Origin: an uncultured Hungatella sp.
GTDB taxonomy: Bacteria; Bacillota; Clostridia; Lachnospirales; Lachnospiraceae
Assembly: GCA_910577935.1 (NCBI GenBank)
Contig: CAJTOT010000017.1
Span: 14,708-78,707, forward strand
Direction of reading: 5' to 3'
DNA: 64,000 nucleotides
Shown here one piece after another: positions 24,386-32,295 of the stretch. A program made the position numbers and the translations under genes. The notes under the pieces are model-generated. The model searched no databases, was not told the origin of the DNA, and was given only the letters and a program-made list of their open reading frames with translations. Every line of letters begins with the position of its first letter. Position 1 is the stretch's first letter.

Positions 24386-24408
24386 ACTCTCAGGTTTACT
24401 TTCTTGTT

Positions 24409-24452
24409 CAGCCGGATATCGCTATGATGCCTGTGCCCGTGATATCCGGCTG
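24409..24452. terminator. 12-bp stem hairpin after the LysR gene
   Basis: CAGCCGGATATC (24409-24420) pairs perfectly with GATATCCGGCTG (24441-24452) around a 20-base loop. There is no T-run on either side, so termination is likely but not certain. It separates the plus-strand LysR gene from minus-strand genes. Confidence 0.5.
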
Positions 24453-24467
24453 TCTGATAATCCATCT

Positions 24468-24659
24468 CTACTCTTTTATCTTGTCAATATCCGTAAGATT
24501 CACACCTGCGATATGAAGGATGGCTTTCAGCGAGAGATATTCATCCTTTAATTTCGCATAAGTTTTTTGAGCATTCTCCTCTTTTGCCAAAAACATATAT
24601 TCCTGTATCTTTTTAAAATCTTCTATAGCTGCCTTTGCAATTTCAAGACCATTCGGCAT
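24468..24659 (-). CDS. 63-aa protein of unknown function
   Basis: The frame has an ideal AAGGGAGGTAATTTTATG start. The product begins MPNGLEIAKAAIEDFKKIQE and is almost entirely predicted amphipathic helix with many Lys and Glu (FLAKEENAQKTYAKLKDEYL). It looks like a small helical bundle or coiled-coil subunit; I recognise no family. The gene stands alone between the LysR gene and an aldo/keto reductase. Confidence 0.6.
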   Translation of the reverse strand: MPNGLEIAKAAIEDFKKIQEYMFLAKEENAQKTYAKLKDEYLSLKAILHIAGVNLTDIDKIKE

Positions 24660-24761
24660 AAAATTACCTCCCTTTCAGCCTTATCTCACCTTTCACAATG
24701 AAGTAACTGGTTACATTGTATCGAAAAAATTAATTTTTGTAAAGATACAGTTCTCCGGATA

Positions 24762-25616
24762 TCACACTATGTCCAGATGCACTTTTCTCGCCGGCGCCGG
24801 AAACTCTCTGTCGATCATGGCCAGCTCCTCCTCTGTCAGCACTACTTCTGCAGCGGCGGCATTTTCCAGGGCGTGCTCTTTTCTCCCCGTCCTGGGGATG
24901 GCGATGGTGTTCCCGTCCCTCACCGCGAACGCCAGAAGCACCTGGGAGACCTCCGCCTTGTGCCTGTCTGCAATCTGCCTCAGAACCTGGTTCTCGAAGA
25001 GTCCCCGCCGCAGGTCCCCCGCCTGTGCCAGGGGGCAATAGGCCATGAGGGGAACCTTGTGGGCTCTCATCCAGGGCAGCAGATCGTACTCGATGCCTCT
25101 GGAGGCCACATGGTACAGCACCTGGTTTACCGCGCAGTTTTTCCCGCCGGGCACGGACCACAGCTCCTCCATATCGTCTGTGTCGAAGTTGGACACGCCC
25201 CAGCGGCGGATCTTCCCCTCTTTTATCAGCTTTTCCATGCAGGCCACCGTCTCCGACAGGGGAACACCGCCCCGCCAGTGGAGCAGGTACAGATCCAGAT
25301 AATCCGTCCCCATGCGCTCTAAGCTGGACATGCAGCTTTTAAAAATGTTCTTCCGCCCCGCGTTGTGGGGATATACCTTTGACACCAGAAACAGCCGGCT
25401 CCTGTCCATGCCCTTTATCGTCCTTCCCACAAGGAGCTCCGCCCTGCCGCTTCCGTACATCTCCGCCGTGTCGATGAGGGTCATGCCCTCCTGGATTCCC
25501 GCCGTCAGAGCCTCCTGCTCCCGGACCTGGCTGTCCTTTCTCTCTCCCAGAAACCATGTCCCCTGGCCGATGCAGGGCACCAGGGTTCCGTCTGCCAAAT
25601 GAACCTGTCTTGCCAT
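24762..25616 (-). CDS. Aldo/keto reductase
   Basis: 284 residues of the (beta/alpha)8 NADPH-dependent reductase family. The tetrad is visible: Asp in TLIDTAEMYGSG, Tyr five residues later, Lys in LFLVSKVYPHN and His in LYLLHWRGG. The C-terminal cofactor loop reads AIPRTGRKEHALENA. Members reduce sugar aldehydes and ketones. Placement 78 bases after garK on the same strand suggests service to the galactarate or uronate pathway, but its substrate is unknown. Confidence 0.9.
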   Translation of the reverse strand: MARQVHLADGTLVPCIGQGTWFLGERKDSQVREQEALTAGIQEGMTLIDTAEMYGSGRAELLVGRTIKGMDRSRLFLVSKVYPHNAGRKNIFKSCMSSLERMGTDYLDLYLLHWRGGVPLSETVACMEKLIKEGKIRRWGVSNFDTDDMEELWSVPGGKNCAVNQVLYHVASRGIEYDLLPWMRAHKVPLMAYCPLAQAGDLRRGLFENQVLRQIADRHKAEVSQVLLAFAVRDGNTIAIPRTGRKEHALENAAAAEVVLTEEELAMIDREFPAPARKVHLDIV

Positions 25617-25694
25617 CTTTACCTCCTCCTCGCCTGCTTATGCCCGGCAGGCCCATATGCTTCCTATAACATTCTGCCTTTTCCCAGGCGGGCA

Positions 25695-26837
25695 TCACCT
25701 GCCAAGGCTCATCCCCGCCCGGAGCATGCGGAACATCCTCTCCGCGGCGCCGGAGTACAGCTCCTCGGCTCTCTCCAGCGCCTCCCCGATCTCCATGGCT
25801 CCGTTGATCGTGGGAAGAATGCTCTCCACCCCGAATTCATAGATCTTCTCCGCTCCTGTTCCCATGCCGCCCACGACGGCCACAGCCGGGACTCCTTTCC
25901 CCCGGCAGCGCTGTCCTATGCCGCTGGGCACCTTGCCGAAAGCAGACTGCCAGTCGATTCTGCCTTCCCCCGTGACCACCAAGTCGGTTCCCTCCAGCAG
26001 CCCGTCAAAGTCAATAAGGTCCAGCACCGTCTCAATGCCTGACTTTAAATTGGCGTGGAGGAACACGCACAGAGCCGCCCCCAGTCCTCCCGCCGCGCCG
26101 GCCCCCGGAATCTTGTCCACGTCCATGCCCAGCTTCTCCTGAATCACGGCGGCATAATTTTTCATGCCCGCCTCCAGCTCGTCCAGTATCTCCGGTGTGC
26201 CGCCTTTCTGCTTTCCAAAAGTGTATGCGGCGCCGTCAGGGCCTGTGAGAGGATTATTTACATCGCACATAACCGTGAATTCCGCCTCCGCAACAGCCGG
26301 GTCAAGGCCGCCGATGTCAATGTCAGCCACCTTTTCCAAGTCGGAGCCTCTGCCCTCCAGCTCCTTTCCCTCTCTGTCCAGGAATCGGACTCCCAGTGCT
26401 CTCATGGCCCCCATGCCCCCGTCGTTGGTGGCGCTTCCGCCGATGGCGATGGATATCTTCCGGTATCCCTGCTTTAAGGCGTCTCGAATCAGCTCTCCCG
26501 TCCCGTAGGTGGTGGTGTTCAGAGGATTTTTCTTGTCATCGGGAACCATGGGAAGACCTGAAGCCGCCGCCATCTCGATGATCGCGGAATCCCCGTGGAA
26601 CACGCCATAGGAGCTTTGGGCCTCCTCCATCAGGGGCCCGTGAACCGTGAGCCGGCGTTTTTCCCCCTTAGTCACTGTGATCACTGCGTCCACAGTGCCC
26701 TCCCCGCCGTCTGCGATGGGAACTCCCACAGTCTCACAGCCAGGAAAAATATTGTCCGCAGATGCTGTCAACAACTCAATGATTTTTTCTGATGATAAGG
26801 TTCCTTTAAACGAATCCGATGCAAATAAAAATCTCAT
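25695..26837 (-). CDS. garK: Glycerate kinase GarK/GlxK family
   Basis: 380 residues from ATG 26837 (AGGAGG 4 bases upstream), matching the usual 380. It phosphorylates D-glycerate, in the GarK family normally to 2-phosphoglycerate, leading into lower glycolysis. Family blocks: FASDSFKGTLSSEKI at the N-terminus, PIADGGEGTVDA (about 47), IAIGGSATNDGGMGAMRALG (about 128), GAAGGLGAALCVFL (about 252) and VTGEGRIDWQSAFGKVPSGI (about 287). It is the third step after GarD and GarR in the same neighbourhood. Confidence 0.95.
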   Translation of the reverse strand: MRFLFASDSFKGTLSSEKIIELLTASADNIFPGCETVGVPIADGGEGTVDAVITVTKGEKRRLTVHGPLMEEAQSSYGVFHGDSAIIEMAAASGLPMVPDDKKNPLNTTTYGTGELIRDALKQGYRKISIAIGGSATNDGGMGAMRALGVRFLDREGKELEGRGSDLEKVADIDIGGLDPAVAEAEFTVMCDVNNPLTGPDGAAYTFGKQKGGTPEILDELEAGMKNYAAVIQEKLGMDVDKIPGAGAAGGLGAALCVFLHANLKSGIETVLDLIDFDGLLEGTDLVVTGEGRIDWQSAFGKVPSGIGQRCRGKGVPAVAVVGGMGTGAEKIYEFGVESILPTINGAMEIGEALERAEELYSGAAERMFRMLRAGMSLGR

Positions 26838-26882
26838 ACGCCCTCCTGCAGTTTTTCTGCCGCCTTTTTTCTGATGCACAAC

Positions 26883-26914
26883 AGACCGACTCTGGTTGGG
26901 GGTCGGTCAGTCTG
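26883..26914. other. Hairpin between the DapA-like gene and garK
   Basis: GACCGAC and GTCGGTC arms extended by CAGA/TCTG around a short loop lie in the 120-base gap. No T-run follows on the minus strand, so it may be an RNA-processing or partial-termination structure rather than a full terminator. Confidence 0.5.
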
Positions 26915-26957
26915 CTGCTGCAATTCTATTCTAATGGAGATATTGATGCATTTTCTC

Positions 26958-27857
26958 TTAAATCAGACCTGCTTTGCGCATCTCTGTCTTGATCTTGTCC
27001 AGAACCGGTCCCTCCGGGGTTGCCAGGTTCGGTGTGTAGGGAACTCCGATGTCACGGCCTCTTAAGTTCGCCATGTCCTTCGCCGCCACCGGGAAGCTGG
27101 CCCCGTCCATGGAAAGCCTCACCGGGTTCAGCTTAAACTGGGCCTCCAGGGACCCCTCCAGATCCCCGGCTATGTACTTGTTGTACACATCCGTGATCAG
27201 CTCCGGCATGAAGTTGGCCGCCGTGCACACGCCGCCCACCGCGCCGTGGCACATGGAGGCGTAGAGCAGGGTATCCTTCCCTCCGAACACTTTAAAGTTC
27301 ACATCCCTGGTTCTTCGGATAAACTCCGCGGTCTGGGTGATGTCCCCGCTGGTGTCCTTCATTCCCACGATATTGGGAACCTGGTGGGCCAGTCTCTCCA
27401 CCAGATTGCCGGACAGCGTATAATTTACCCGCCCCGGATTGTTGTACAGAAGCACGGGGGTCTCGGGAACCGCCTCGGCGATGGTCTTAAAGTGCAGGAA
27501 CAGCTCATCCTCTGTTGGCTTTAAGAACATGGGCTGGAGAACAGAGATGCCTGCCGCTTTGTTTGCCGCCGCCATCCTTGCCAGCCGGCAGCACTTTTTC
27601 GTGCTGATGGCGCCGATGCCGAAATACACCGGCACACGGCCCGCGGCCTGGTCCACCATGATCTTTAAACCTCTCTCCATCTCGTCTTCCTCGACGACAT
27701 AGAACTCGCCGTTGCTTCCAAAAGCCAGGATTCCCAGGACGCCGCCCTGGATGACATAATCCACCTGCTCTCTCAGCTTCTTCTCGTCGATCATCTCATC
27801 CTCGTCGATGGGAGTCAGAATCGGCACGACCACACCCTTGATAAAATCCGTATTCAT
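26958..27857 (-). CDS. DapA/NAL-family aldolase or dehydratase, probably 5-dehydro-4-deoxyglucarate aldolase
   Basis: 299 residues of the class I dihydrodipicolinate synthase/N-acetylneuraminate lyase barrel. The Schiff-base lysine is in IVGMKDTSGD (about 165), the catalytic tyrosine in VLLYNNPGRVNY (about 137-148), and the pyruvate-binding loop is FGSNGEF (about 47). Between garR and garK the missing reaction is cleavage of 5-dehydro-4-deoxyglucarate to pyruvate and tartronate semialdehyde, normally done by GarL (HpcH family). I infer that this enzyme does it; the alternative within this family is the decarboxylating dehydratase KdgD, which would make garR and garK pointless here. Confidence 0.85.
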   Translation of the reverse strand: MNTDFIKGVVVPILTPIDEDEMIDEKKLREQVDYVIQGGVLGILAFGSNGEFYVVEEDEMERGLKIMVDQAAGRVPVYFGIGAISTKKCCRLARMAAANKAAGISVLQPMFLKPTEDELFLHFKTIAEAVPETPVLLYNNPGRVNYTLSGNLVERLAHQVPNIVGMKDTSGDITQTAEFIRRTRDVNFKVFGGKDTLLYASMCHGAVGGVCTAANFMPELITDVYNKYIAGDLEGSLEAQFKLNPVRLSMDGASFPVAAKDMANLRGRDIGVPYTPNLATPEGPVLDKIKTEMRKAGLI

Positions 27858-27881
27858 ACCTTTTCTCCTTTATCCCCCTGC

Positions 27882-28766
27882 TTATGATTCCACGGTTACG
27901 CCCGCGATCTTCTCATAGTACTTCACGATGCTGGAGTGATCTTCCTTGTCGCAGCCCTCTGATTTTAAAAACTGCATAACCTCCATCAGCTGGGCGGTCA
28001 GCGGAACCGGGGAGCTGATGGCGTGGGCAGCGTTGAGGGCATTGTTCAAATCCTTGATGTGCAGCTCGATGCGGAAGCCCGGCTTGAAGTTTCTGCCCAG
28101 CATCATGGGAGCCTTGGCATCCATAACCGTGGAGCCTGCCAGGCCTCCTCTGATGGCCTGGTACACCAGTTCCGGGTCAGCGCCGGCCTTCTTTGCGAAG
28201 GTGAGAGCCTCGGACACGGCGGCGATATTCACGGCCACCACGATCTGGTTAGCCAGCTTCGCCACGTTTCCTGCGCCCAGCTCGCCTACGTAGACCACGG
28301 AGCCTGCCATCACCATAAGCAGGTCATAGTACTTGTCGAACAGCTCCTTCTTGCCGCCCACCATGACAGACAAAGTTCCGTCGATGGCCTTGGGCTCCCC
28401 GCCGGACACGGGAGCGTCCAGCATCTCGATGCCCATCTTCGCCAGCTCGGCGCCGATTGCCTTGCTCTCAGTGGGGTCGATGGAGCTCATATCGATGACC
28501 ACAGAGCCCTCATGGGCGCCTTCAGCCACGCCGTTCGCTCCCAGGACAGCCGCCCTCACATGAGGAGAATTGGGAACCATGGTGATGACAACATCGCATT
28601 TCTGGGCAACCTCTTTTCCGCTCCCTGCCGCCTCGGCGCCGCAGGAGACCAGATCCGCCACCGCGTCTTTATTAAAATCAAACACCACAACCTCATGGCC
28701 TGCCTTCACCAGGTTCTTGCTCATTGGCCTTCCCATAATTCCCAAACCGATAAATCCAACCTTCAT
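27882..28766 (-). CDS. garR: Tartronate semialdehyde reductase GarR
   Basis: 294 residues of the beta-hydroxyacid dehydrogenase family. The Rossmann motif is GFIGLGIMGRPMSKNLVKAG (4-23), the substrate loop is DAPVSGGEPKAIDGTLSVMVGG (about 117), and the catalytic lysine is in GAGNVAKLANQ (about 171). GarR uses NADH to reduce tartronate semialdehyde to D-glycerate, linking the aldolase product to GarK. It is the first gene of the minus-strand garR-aldolase-garK run, 24 bases before the aldolase. Confidence 0.93.
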   Translation of the reverse strand: MKVGFIGLGIMGRPMSKNLVKAGHEVVVFDFNKDAVADLVSCGAEAAGSGKEVAQKCDVVITMVPNSPHVRAAVLGANGVAEGAHEGSVVIDMSSIDPTESKAIGAELAKMGIEMLDAPVSGGEPKAIDGTLSVMVGGKKELFDKYYDLLMVMAGSVVYVGELGAGNVAKLANQIVVAVNIAAVSEALTFAKKAGADPELVYQAIRGGLAGSTVMDAKAPMMLGRNFKPGFRIELHIKDLNNALNAAHAISSPVPLTAQLMEVMQFLKSEGCDKEDHSSIVKYYEKIAGVTVES

Positions 28767-29002
28767 CTCTCTTCTACCTTGCCTTTCTTCTATAATTTAT
28801 ATTCTCATGAATTCTCTGCCGCTGCCGGACTCTTCCAAACTCCTCTCTTCCGTCCCGCCTCAGCTCATGTCTGGATTATATTGAAAAACTAAAAGAAAAA
28901 CAATGGTAGTTTCCCATAAAGTATCCGGTTCTTTTTGTACCGCTCCTACAAAGTTTCATTTTTATATCAAATATATTTCAATATTGTTTCACACAAACCA
29001 TA

Positions 29003-29031
29003 TTGACATCACTGCCATTTCCAACTATACT
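29003..29031 (+). promoter_or_regulatory. Sigma-A promoter of the M42 peptidase gene
   Basis: TTGACA (29003-29008), 17-base spacer, TATACT (29026-29031), giving a predicted start near 29038 and a leader of only about 38 bases. The rest of the gap 28767-29075 is AT-rich with no other clear signal. Confidence 0.8.
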
Positions 29032-29065
29032 CCTGTCTGTAATCATAAATCATACCAGACAGGAG
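29030..29065 (+). promoter_or_regulatory. Leader dyad that pairs with the ribosome binding site
   Basis: CTCCTGTCTG (29030-29039) and CAGACAGGAG (29056-29065) are perfect complements. The right arm contains the AGGAG that serves ATG 29076, while the left arm overlaps the end of the -10 and the predicted transcription start. As DNA it could be an operator; as RNA, a start site shifted slightly upstream would bury the ribosome site. Confidence 0.5.
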
Positions 29066-29075
29066 ACTAAAACAT

Positions 29076-30155
29076 ATGAATCCATCTACACTGAACCTGA
29101 TATCCGATCTGTCCAACGCCTTCGGCCCCTCCGGCTTTGAGGATGCCGTGTATGGCATAGCCAGACAGTACTGCCGGGACTTCGCCCAGGTAACCGACGA
29201 CTGCCTGCGCAACATCTACATCCGACCCGACGATTTCCGGGGAGACCGGCCGGTGTTCATGCTGGACGCCCACTGTGACGAAGTCGGCTTCATGGTACAT
29301 TCCATCCGCCCCAACGGCACCATACGTTTCGTCAATATCGGAGGCTGGAACTTAAACTGCCTTCCCTCCAGCAAAGTCCTGGTCCGCAACGCGGAAGGCG
29401 CGTACATTCCGGGCATCATCGCCTCCAAGCCGGTGCATTTCATGAGCGCTTCCGAGAGAAACGCCGCTGCCGCCCCTTCTGTATCCGACTACTCCATCGA
29501 CGTGGGAGCCACCAGCGCCAGGGAAGCCCGGGAAGTTTTCAAGATACGCATCGGGGAACCCATCGTCTCTGATGTCCAGTTCCAGTACGACGAGGCCAGG
29601 GACGTGATGATAGGAAAGGCTTTTGACTGCCGCGTCGGATGCGCCGCCCTCATAGAGACTATGCGCCGCCTTCACGGCCGGGAACTGGATGTCGATGTCC
29701 TGGGCGTCCTCTCCTCCCAGGAGGAAGTGGGGGAGAGAGGGGTAAAGGTCGCCGTAAACAAAGTCCGCCCCCAGATTGCCATCTGCTTTGAGGGCTGCCC
29801 GGCAGACGATACCTTTACGGAGCCTTATGCCGTTCAGACCGCGCTGAAAAAAGGGCCCATGATCCGGTTTATGGACCGTTCCGTCATCTGCAGCCCCAGA
29901 TACCAGCGCTACACCCTGGACCTGGCCGAAAGGCAGGGACTGGCTGTCCAGTCCTCCGTCAGGGAAGGGGGCGGCAACAACGGCGCCATAATCCACAACT
30001 CTTTAGACGGAATCCCGGTGATCGTAATCGGAATTCCGGTGCGCTATATCCATTCCCACTACGGCATCGCCTCCGGCTTCGACTTCGAGGCCGCTGTCCG
30101 GCTGGCCACAGAGGTTGTTGCATCCATGAACCAGGCCGTTATCCGCAGCTTTTGA
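29076..30155 (+). CDS. M42-family metalloaminopeptidase
   Basis: 359 residues of the FrvX/glutamyl-aminopeptidase-like family, cytosolic, usually tetrahedral dodecamers trimming peptides. Metal ligands are visible in MLDAHCDEVGFMV (about 60-72), AFDCRVGCA (about 186), SSQEEVGERG (about 212-221) and near YIHSHYGIA (about 326). It has its own promoter and ends in a hairpin shared with the convergent regulator. The sequence gives no link to the sugar genes around it. Confidence 0.9.
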   Translation: MNPSTLNLISDLSNAFGPSGFEDAVYGIARQYCRDFAQVTDDCLRNIYIRPDDFRGDRPVFMLDAHCDEVGFMVHSIRPNGTIRFVNIGGWNLNCLPSSKVLVRNAEGAYIPGIIASKPVHFMSASERNAAAAPSVSDYSIDVGATSAREAREVFKIRIGEPIVSDVQFQYDEARDVMIGKAFDCRVGCAALIETMRRLHGRELDVDVLGVLSSQEEVGERGVKVAVNKVRPQIAICFEGCPADDTFTEPYAVQTALKKGPMIRFMDRSVICSPRYQRYTLDLAERQGLAVQSSVREGGGNNGAIIHNSLDGIPVIVIGIPVRYIHSHYGIASGFDFEAAVRLATEVVASMNQAVIRSF

Positions 30156-30159
30156 CAAC

Positions 30160-30187
30160 GAGGCGGCTCCCTCTCCGGAGCCGCCTC
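30160..30187. terminator. Bidirectional hairpin between the M42 gene and the PrpR-like gene
   Basis: GAGGCGGCTCC (30160-30170) and GGAGCCGCCTC (30177-30187) form an 11-bp GC-rich stem with a 6-base loop, and the right arm reaches the stop codon of the convergent gene. T-runs are lacking, but the placement fits a shared terminator. Confidence 0.65.
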
Positions 30188-32078
30188 ACATATCCATCTC
30201 GTATTTCTTCATCTTCCTCCACAGAGTCGCCTTGCTGATTCCAAGCTCTCTGGCGGTCTTCTCCCTGCTGCCCCCGTGTTTTTTCAGTGTCCGGGCGATG
30301 AGTCCGGCCTCCTCGCAGGCATCTTCTTCCCGGCCTGTGCCCTCGTCTGCCTCTTCCGCCTGTTCCTCTTTATCGTCTTCCCCGTATAGTTCCCTCAGCA
30401 GCCTTCTTACCCACACCTCATCGATGGACCGCCTTTTTGCCGTCAGAATCAGCCTCTCGCAGAAGCTGTCGATCTGGAAGAGATTTCCCCTCCAGGGATA
30501 CGCAAGAAGCGTCTGTCTTGCCCCCTCCGTCAGCACGTGGAATCTTCCGTACCTGCCGCAGCACTCTCTCACCGTCTCCTCCAGCTTTCTCTTAAGGTCC
30601 TCCGGCCGCTCCCTGAGAGGCGGAATCCTCAGCTCCAGGCCGGACAAAAGATAATAGAGATCCTTCCGAATCTTTCCCGACCTGGCCAGCTTTCCCGGAG
30701 AGGTCCCCATGGTCACCATGACACGGGCGTCCGCCTTTCTCATCTGTCCCGTATCCTGGCCGTGGCAGACATGAAACCGGATCATCTGGCAGAGGCGGTA
30801 CTGGTTTGATGCCGTCAGCCGGTCCGCGTCCCGGAGCAGAAGGGTTCCGCCGCCCGCCTGGACCGCCGCGCCCTTGTCCCCGAAGATCATCTCCCTCTGC
30901 TCCTGGTCAGAGAGCCCGTCGCAGGGCACATCCAGAAAGGGGCCCTGGCTGTAAAGGCTGCTGTTGTGGATACTCTGGGCCATGAGGCGCACCTCGGTCC
31001 CCGCTTCCCCCATGAGAACCACCGGCTGCCTGGAGAGGGCGTACAGCTTGGCCAGCCTGACGCACTCCTGCATGGACGCCGATTCCTGCAGCATATCCTC
31101 AAACCTGGTCAGAACAGGGAGACAGCCATCTCGTCTCTCCCTCTTTTCCCCCTGTTTTCCACCAAGTTTCCGGGTCATCCTGTGGCAGGTGATGATGGCT
31201 CCGTCCACCCGGTCGTCGTACAGCACAGGCGCCAGCACGGCGAACACAGAAGTATGGTTCAGCTCCAAAAAGAGAGAATACTCCTTCCCCTCTCCCAAAA
31301 CCCTCCCAAGCACCTCCTCCCCGATCTCCGGCGCTATCTCCTGTATCATCAGCCCCTTTGCCTCCTTCTGGGAACGGCCGGTCATATCCTCCATCTGAGG
31401 ATTTAACCCCAGCACCACCCCGCCGCTGTCCAGACGGATGACCCCGTTGAAGGTGTAGTCCAGAAGAGTCTCTATCTGGGCAGCCGATTTCTTCTCCACC
31501 TCCATGGCATAGGCCACTCTCTCCGCCATGGAAAAGGCATTTTTCAAAGAGTCTTCGGTCATAGACAAAAACAGGGACAGCACCCCTTCTCCGGCGGCCG
31601 TCTCAACTGCCGTATCCCCGCCGATGATCAGGTCGGCGCCGTCCGCCACCGCCTGGATGGCCAGCTCTTTCAGCTCCCTCTCCAGCCCTGTCTTTCCATA
31701 ATATGTCCTCAGCTTGATGTCATAGAGTTCATCAAAATAAGACATATCACAGAACATATTTTTAAAGCCCACCACCGCGATCACCGGCTGGGCCTTCTTC
31801 ACCACCTGCCTGGCCCGCGTCACCAGAAGGGCCATCTCCTGGGCCGTCAGCACGATCTCCACCACCGGGATGTCGGTGTACTGCTTGATCAGAGAGGCCT
31901 GAAGCCCCCTGGCGATGATGATGGAAGCCCCGTCCGCGATGGACCGCCTGGCCTCCATCACCGCCGACTCCGAGCGTATGACCCGCATCTCGTCGATCTG
32001 GTATTTCTTCTCCTGAAGAATGTTGTGCGCCTGGTAGAGCATCTCCTCCCTGGACACCAAAAGAGCGATTTTTCCCAT
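30186..32078 (-). CDS. PrpR-N/PAS regulator with a degenerate sigma-54-type AAA+ domain
   Basis: 630 residues from ATG 32078 (GGGAGG 8 bases upstream). Order: PrpR N-terminal sensor (about 5-175, IIIARGLQASLIKQY), PAS (about 195-300), AAA+-like region (about 330-560), Fis-type HTH (about 585-628, KTARELGISKATLWRKMKKY). The layout is that of sigma-54 activators, but the Walker A is GEAGTEVRL instead of GESGTGKE. The GAFTGA sigma-54 loop is absent (FGDKGAAVQAGGGTL), and the Walker B is TLLLRDAD rather than TLFLDE. ATP-driven sigma-54 activation therefore looks impossible; a ligand-responsive sigma-70 regulator is inferred. It diverges from a ROK kinase gene. Confidence 0.85.
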   Translation of the reverse strand: MGKIALLVSREEMLYQAHNILQEKKYQIDEMRVIRSESAVMEARRSIADGASIIIARGLQASLIKQYTDIPVVEIVLTAQEMALLVTRARQVVKKAQPVIAVVGFKNMFCDMSYFDELYDIKLRTYYGKTGLERELKELAIQAVADGADLIIGGDTAVETAAGEGVLSLFLSMTEDSLKNAFSMAERVAYAMEVEKKSAAQIETLLDYTFNGVIRLDSGGVVLGLNPQMEDMTGRSQKEAKGLMIQEIAPEIGEEVLGRVLGEGKEYSLFLELNHTSVFAVLAPVLYDDRVDGAIITCHRMTRKLGGKQGEKRERRDGCLPVLTRFEDMLQESASMQECVRLAKLYALSRQPVVLMGEAGTEVRLMAQSIHNSSLYSQGPFLDVPCDGLSDQEQREMIFGDKGAAVQAGGGTLLLRDADRLTASNQYRLCQMIRFHVCHGQDTGQMRKADARVMVTMGTSPGKLARSGKIRKDLYYLLSGLELRIPPLRERPEDLKRKLEETVRECCGRYGRFHVLTEGARQTLLAYPWRGNLFQIDSFCERLILTAKRRSIDEVWVRRLLRELYGEDDKEEQAEEADEGTGREEDACEEAGLIARTLKKHGGSREKTARELGISKATLWRKMKKYEMDM

Positions 32079-32159
32079 AAATCCGGCCTCCCTTCCCTCC
32101 TGTTCCCTCCAGTATACCAAAAAATATGCAAAATAACATCATTCCTCAATAAAATGCCA

Positions 32160-32188
32160 TTGAAATCCCCGCCTGATTTCCCTATACT
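32160..32188 (+). promoter_or_regulatory. Sigma-A promoter of the ROK kinase gene
   Basis: TTGAAA (32160-32165), 17-base spacer, TATACT (32183-32188), predicted start near 32195, about 100 bases before the ATG. Confidence 0.7.
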
Positions 32189-32197
32189 AAATGTTAT

Positions 32198-32223
32198 CCG
32201 GCACAGTTAACCGGCACAGTTAA
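32198..32223 (+). repeat. 13-bp tandem direct repeat at the ROK gene transcription start
   Basis: CCGGCACAGTTAA occurs twice without a gap (32198-32210, 32211-32223), directly after the predicted start site. Tandem spacing of 13 bases would put two protein sites on roughly successive helical turns, as expected for an activator or repressor such as the adjacent PrpR-N regulator. Confidence 0.6.
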
Positions 32224-32295
32224 CTCCAAACCAGCCCGCCCGATCTGCCCGGGCTGCCGCTTTTATACACTCATAATTCCAAGGAGAACAGACAA

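Noticed and set aside
30186..32078. Calling the PrpR-N protein a functional sigma-54 activator
   Set aside because: The GAFTGA, Walker A and Walker B motifs needed for that function are missing.
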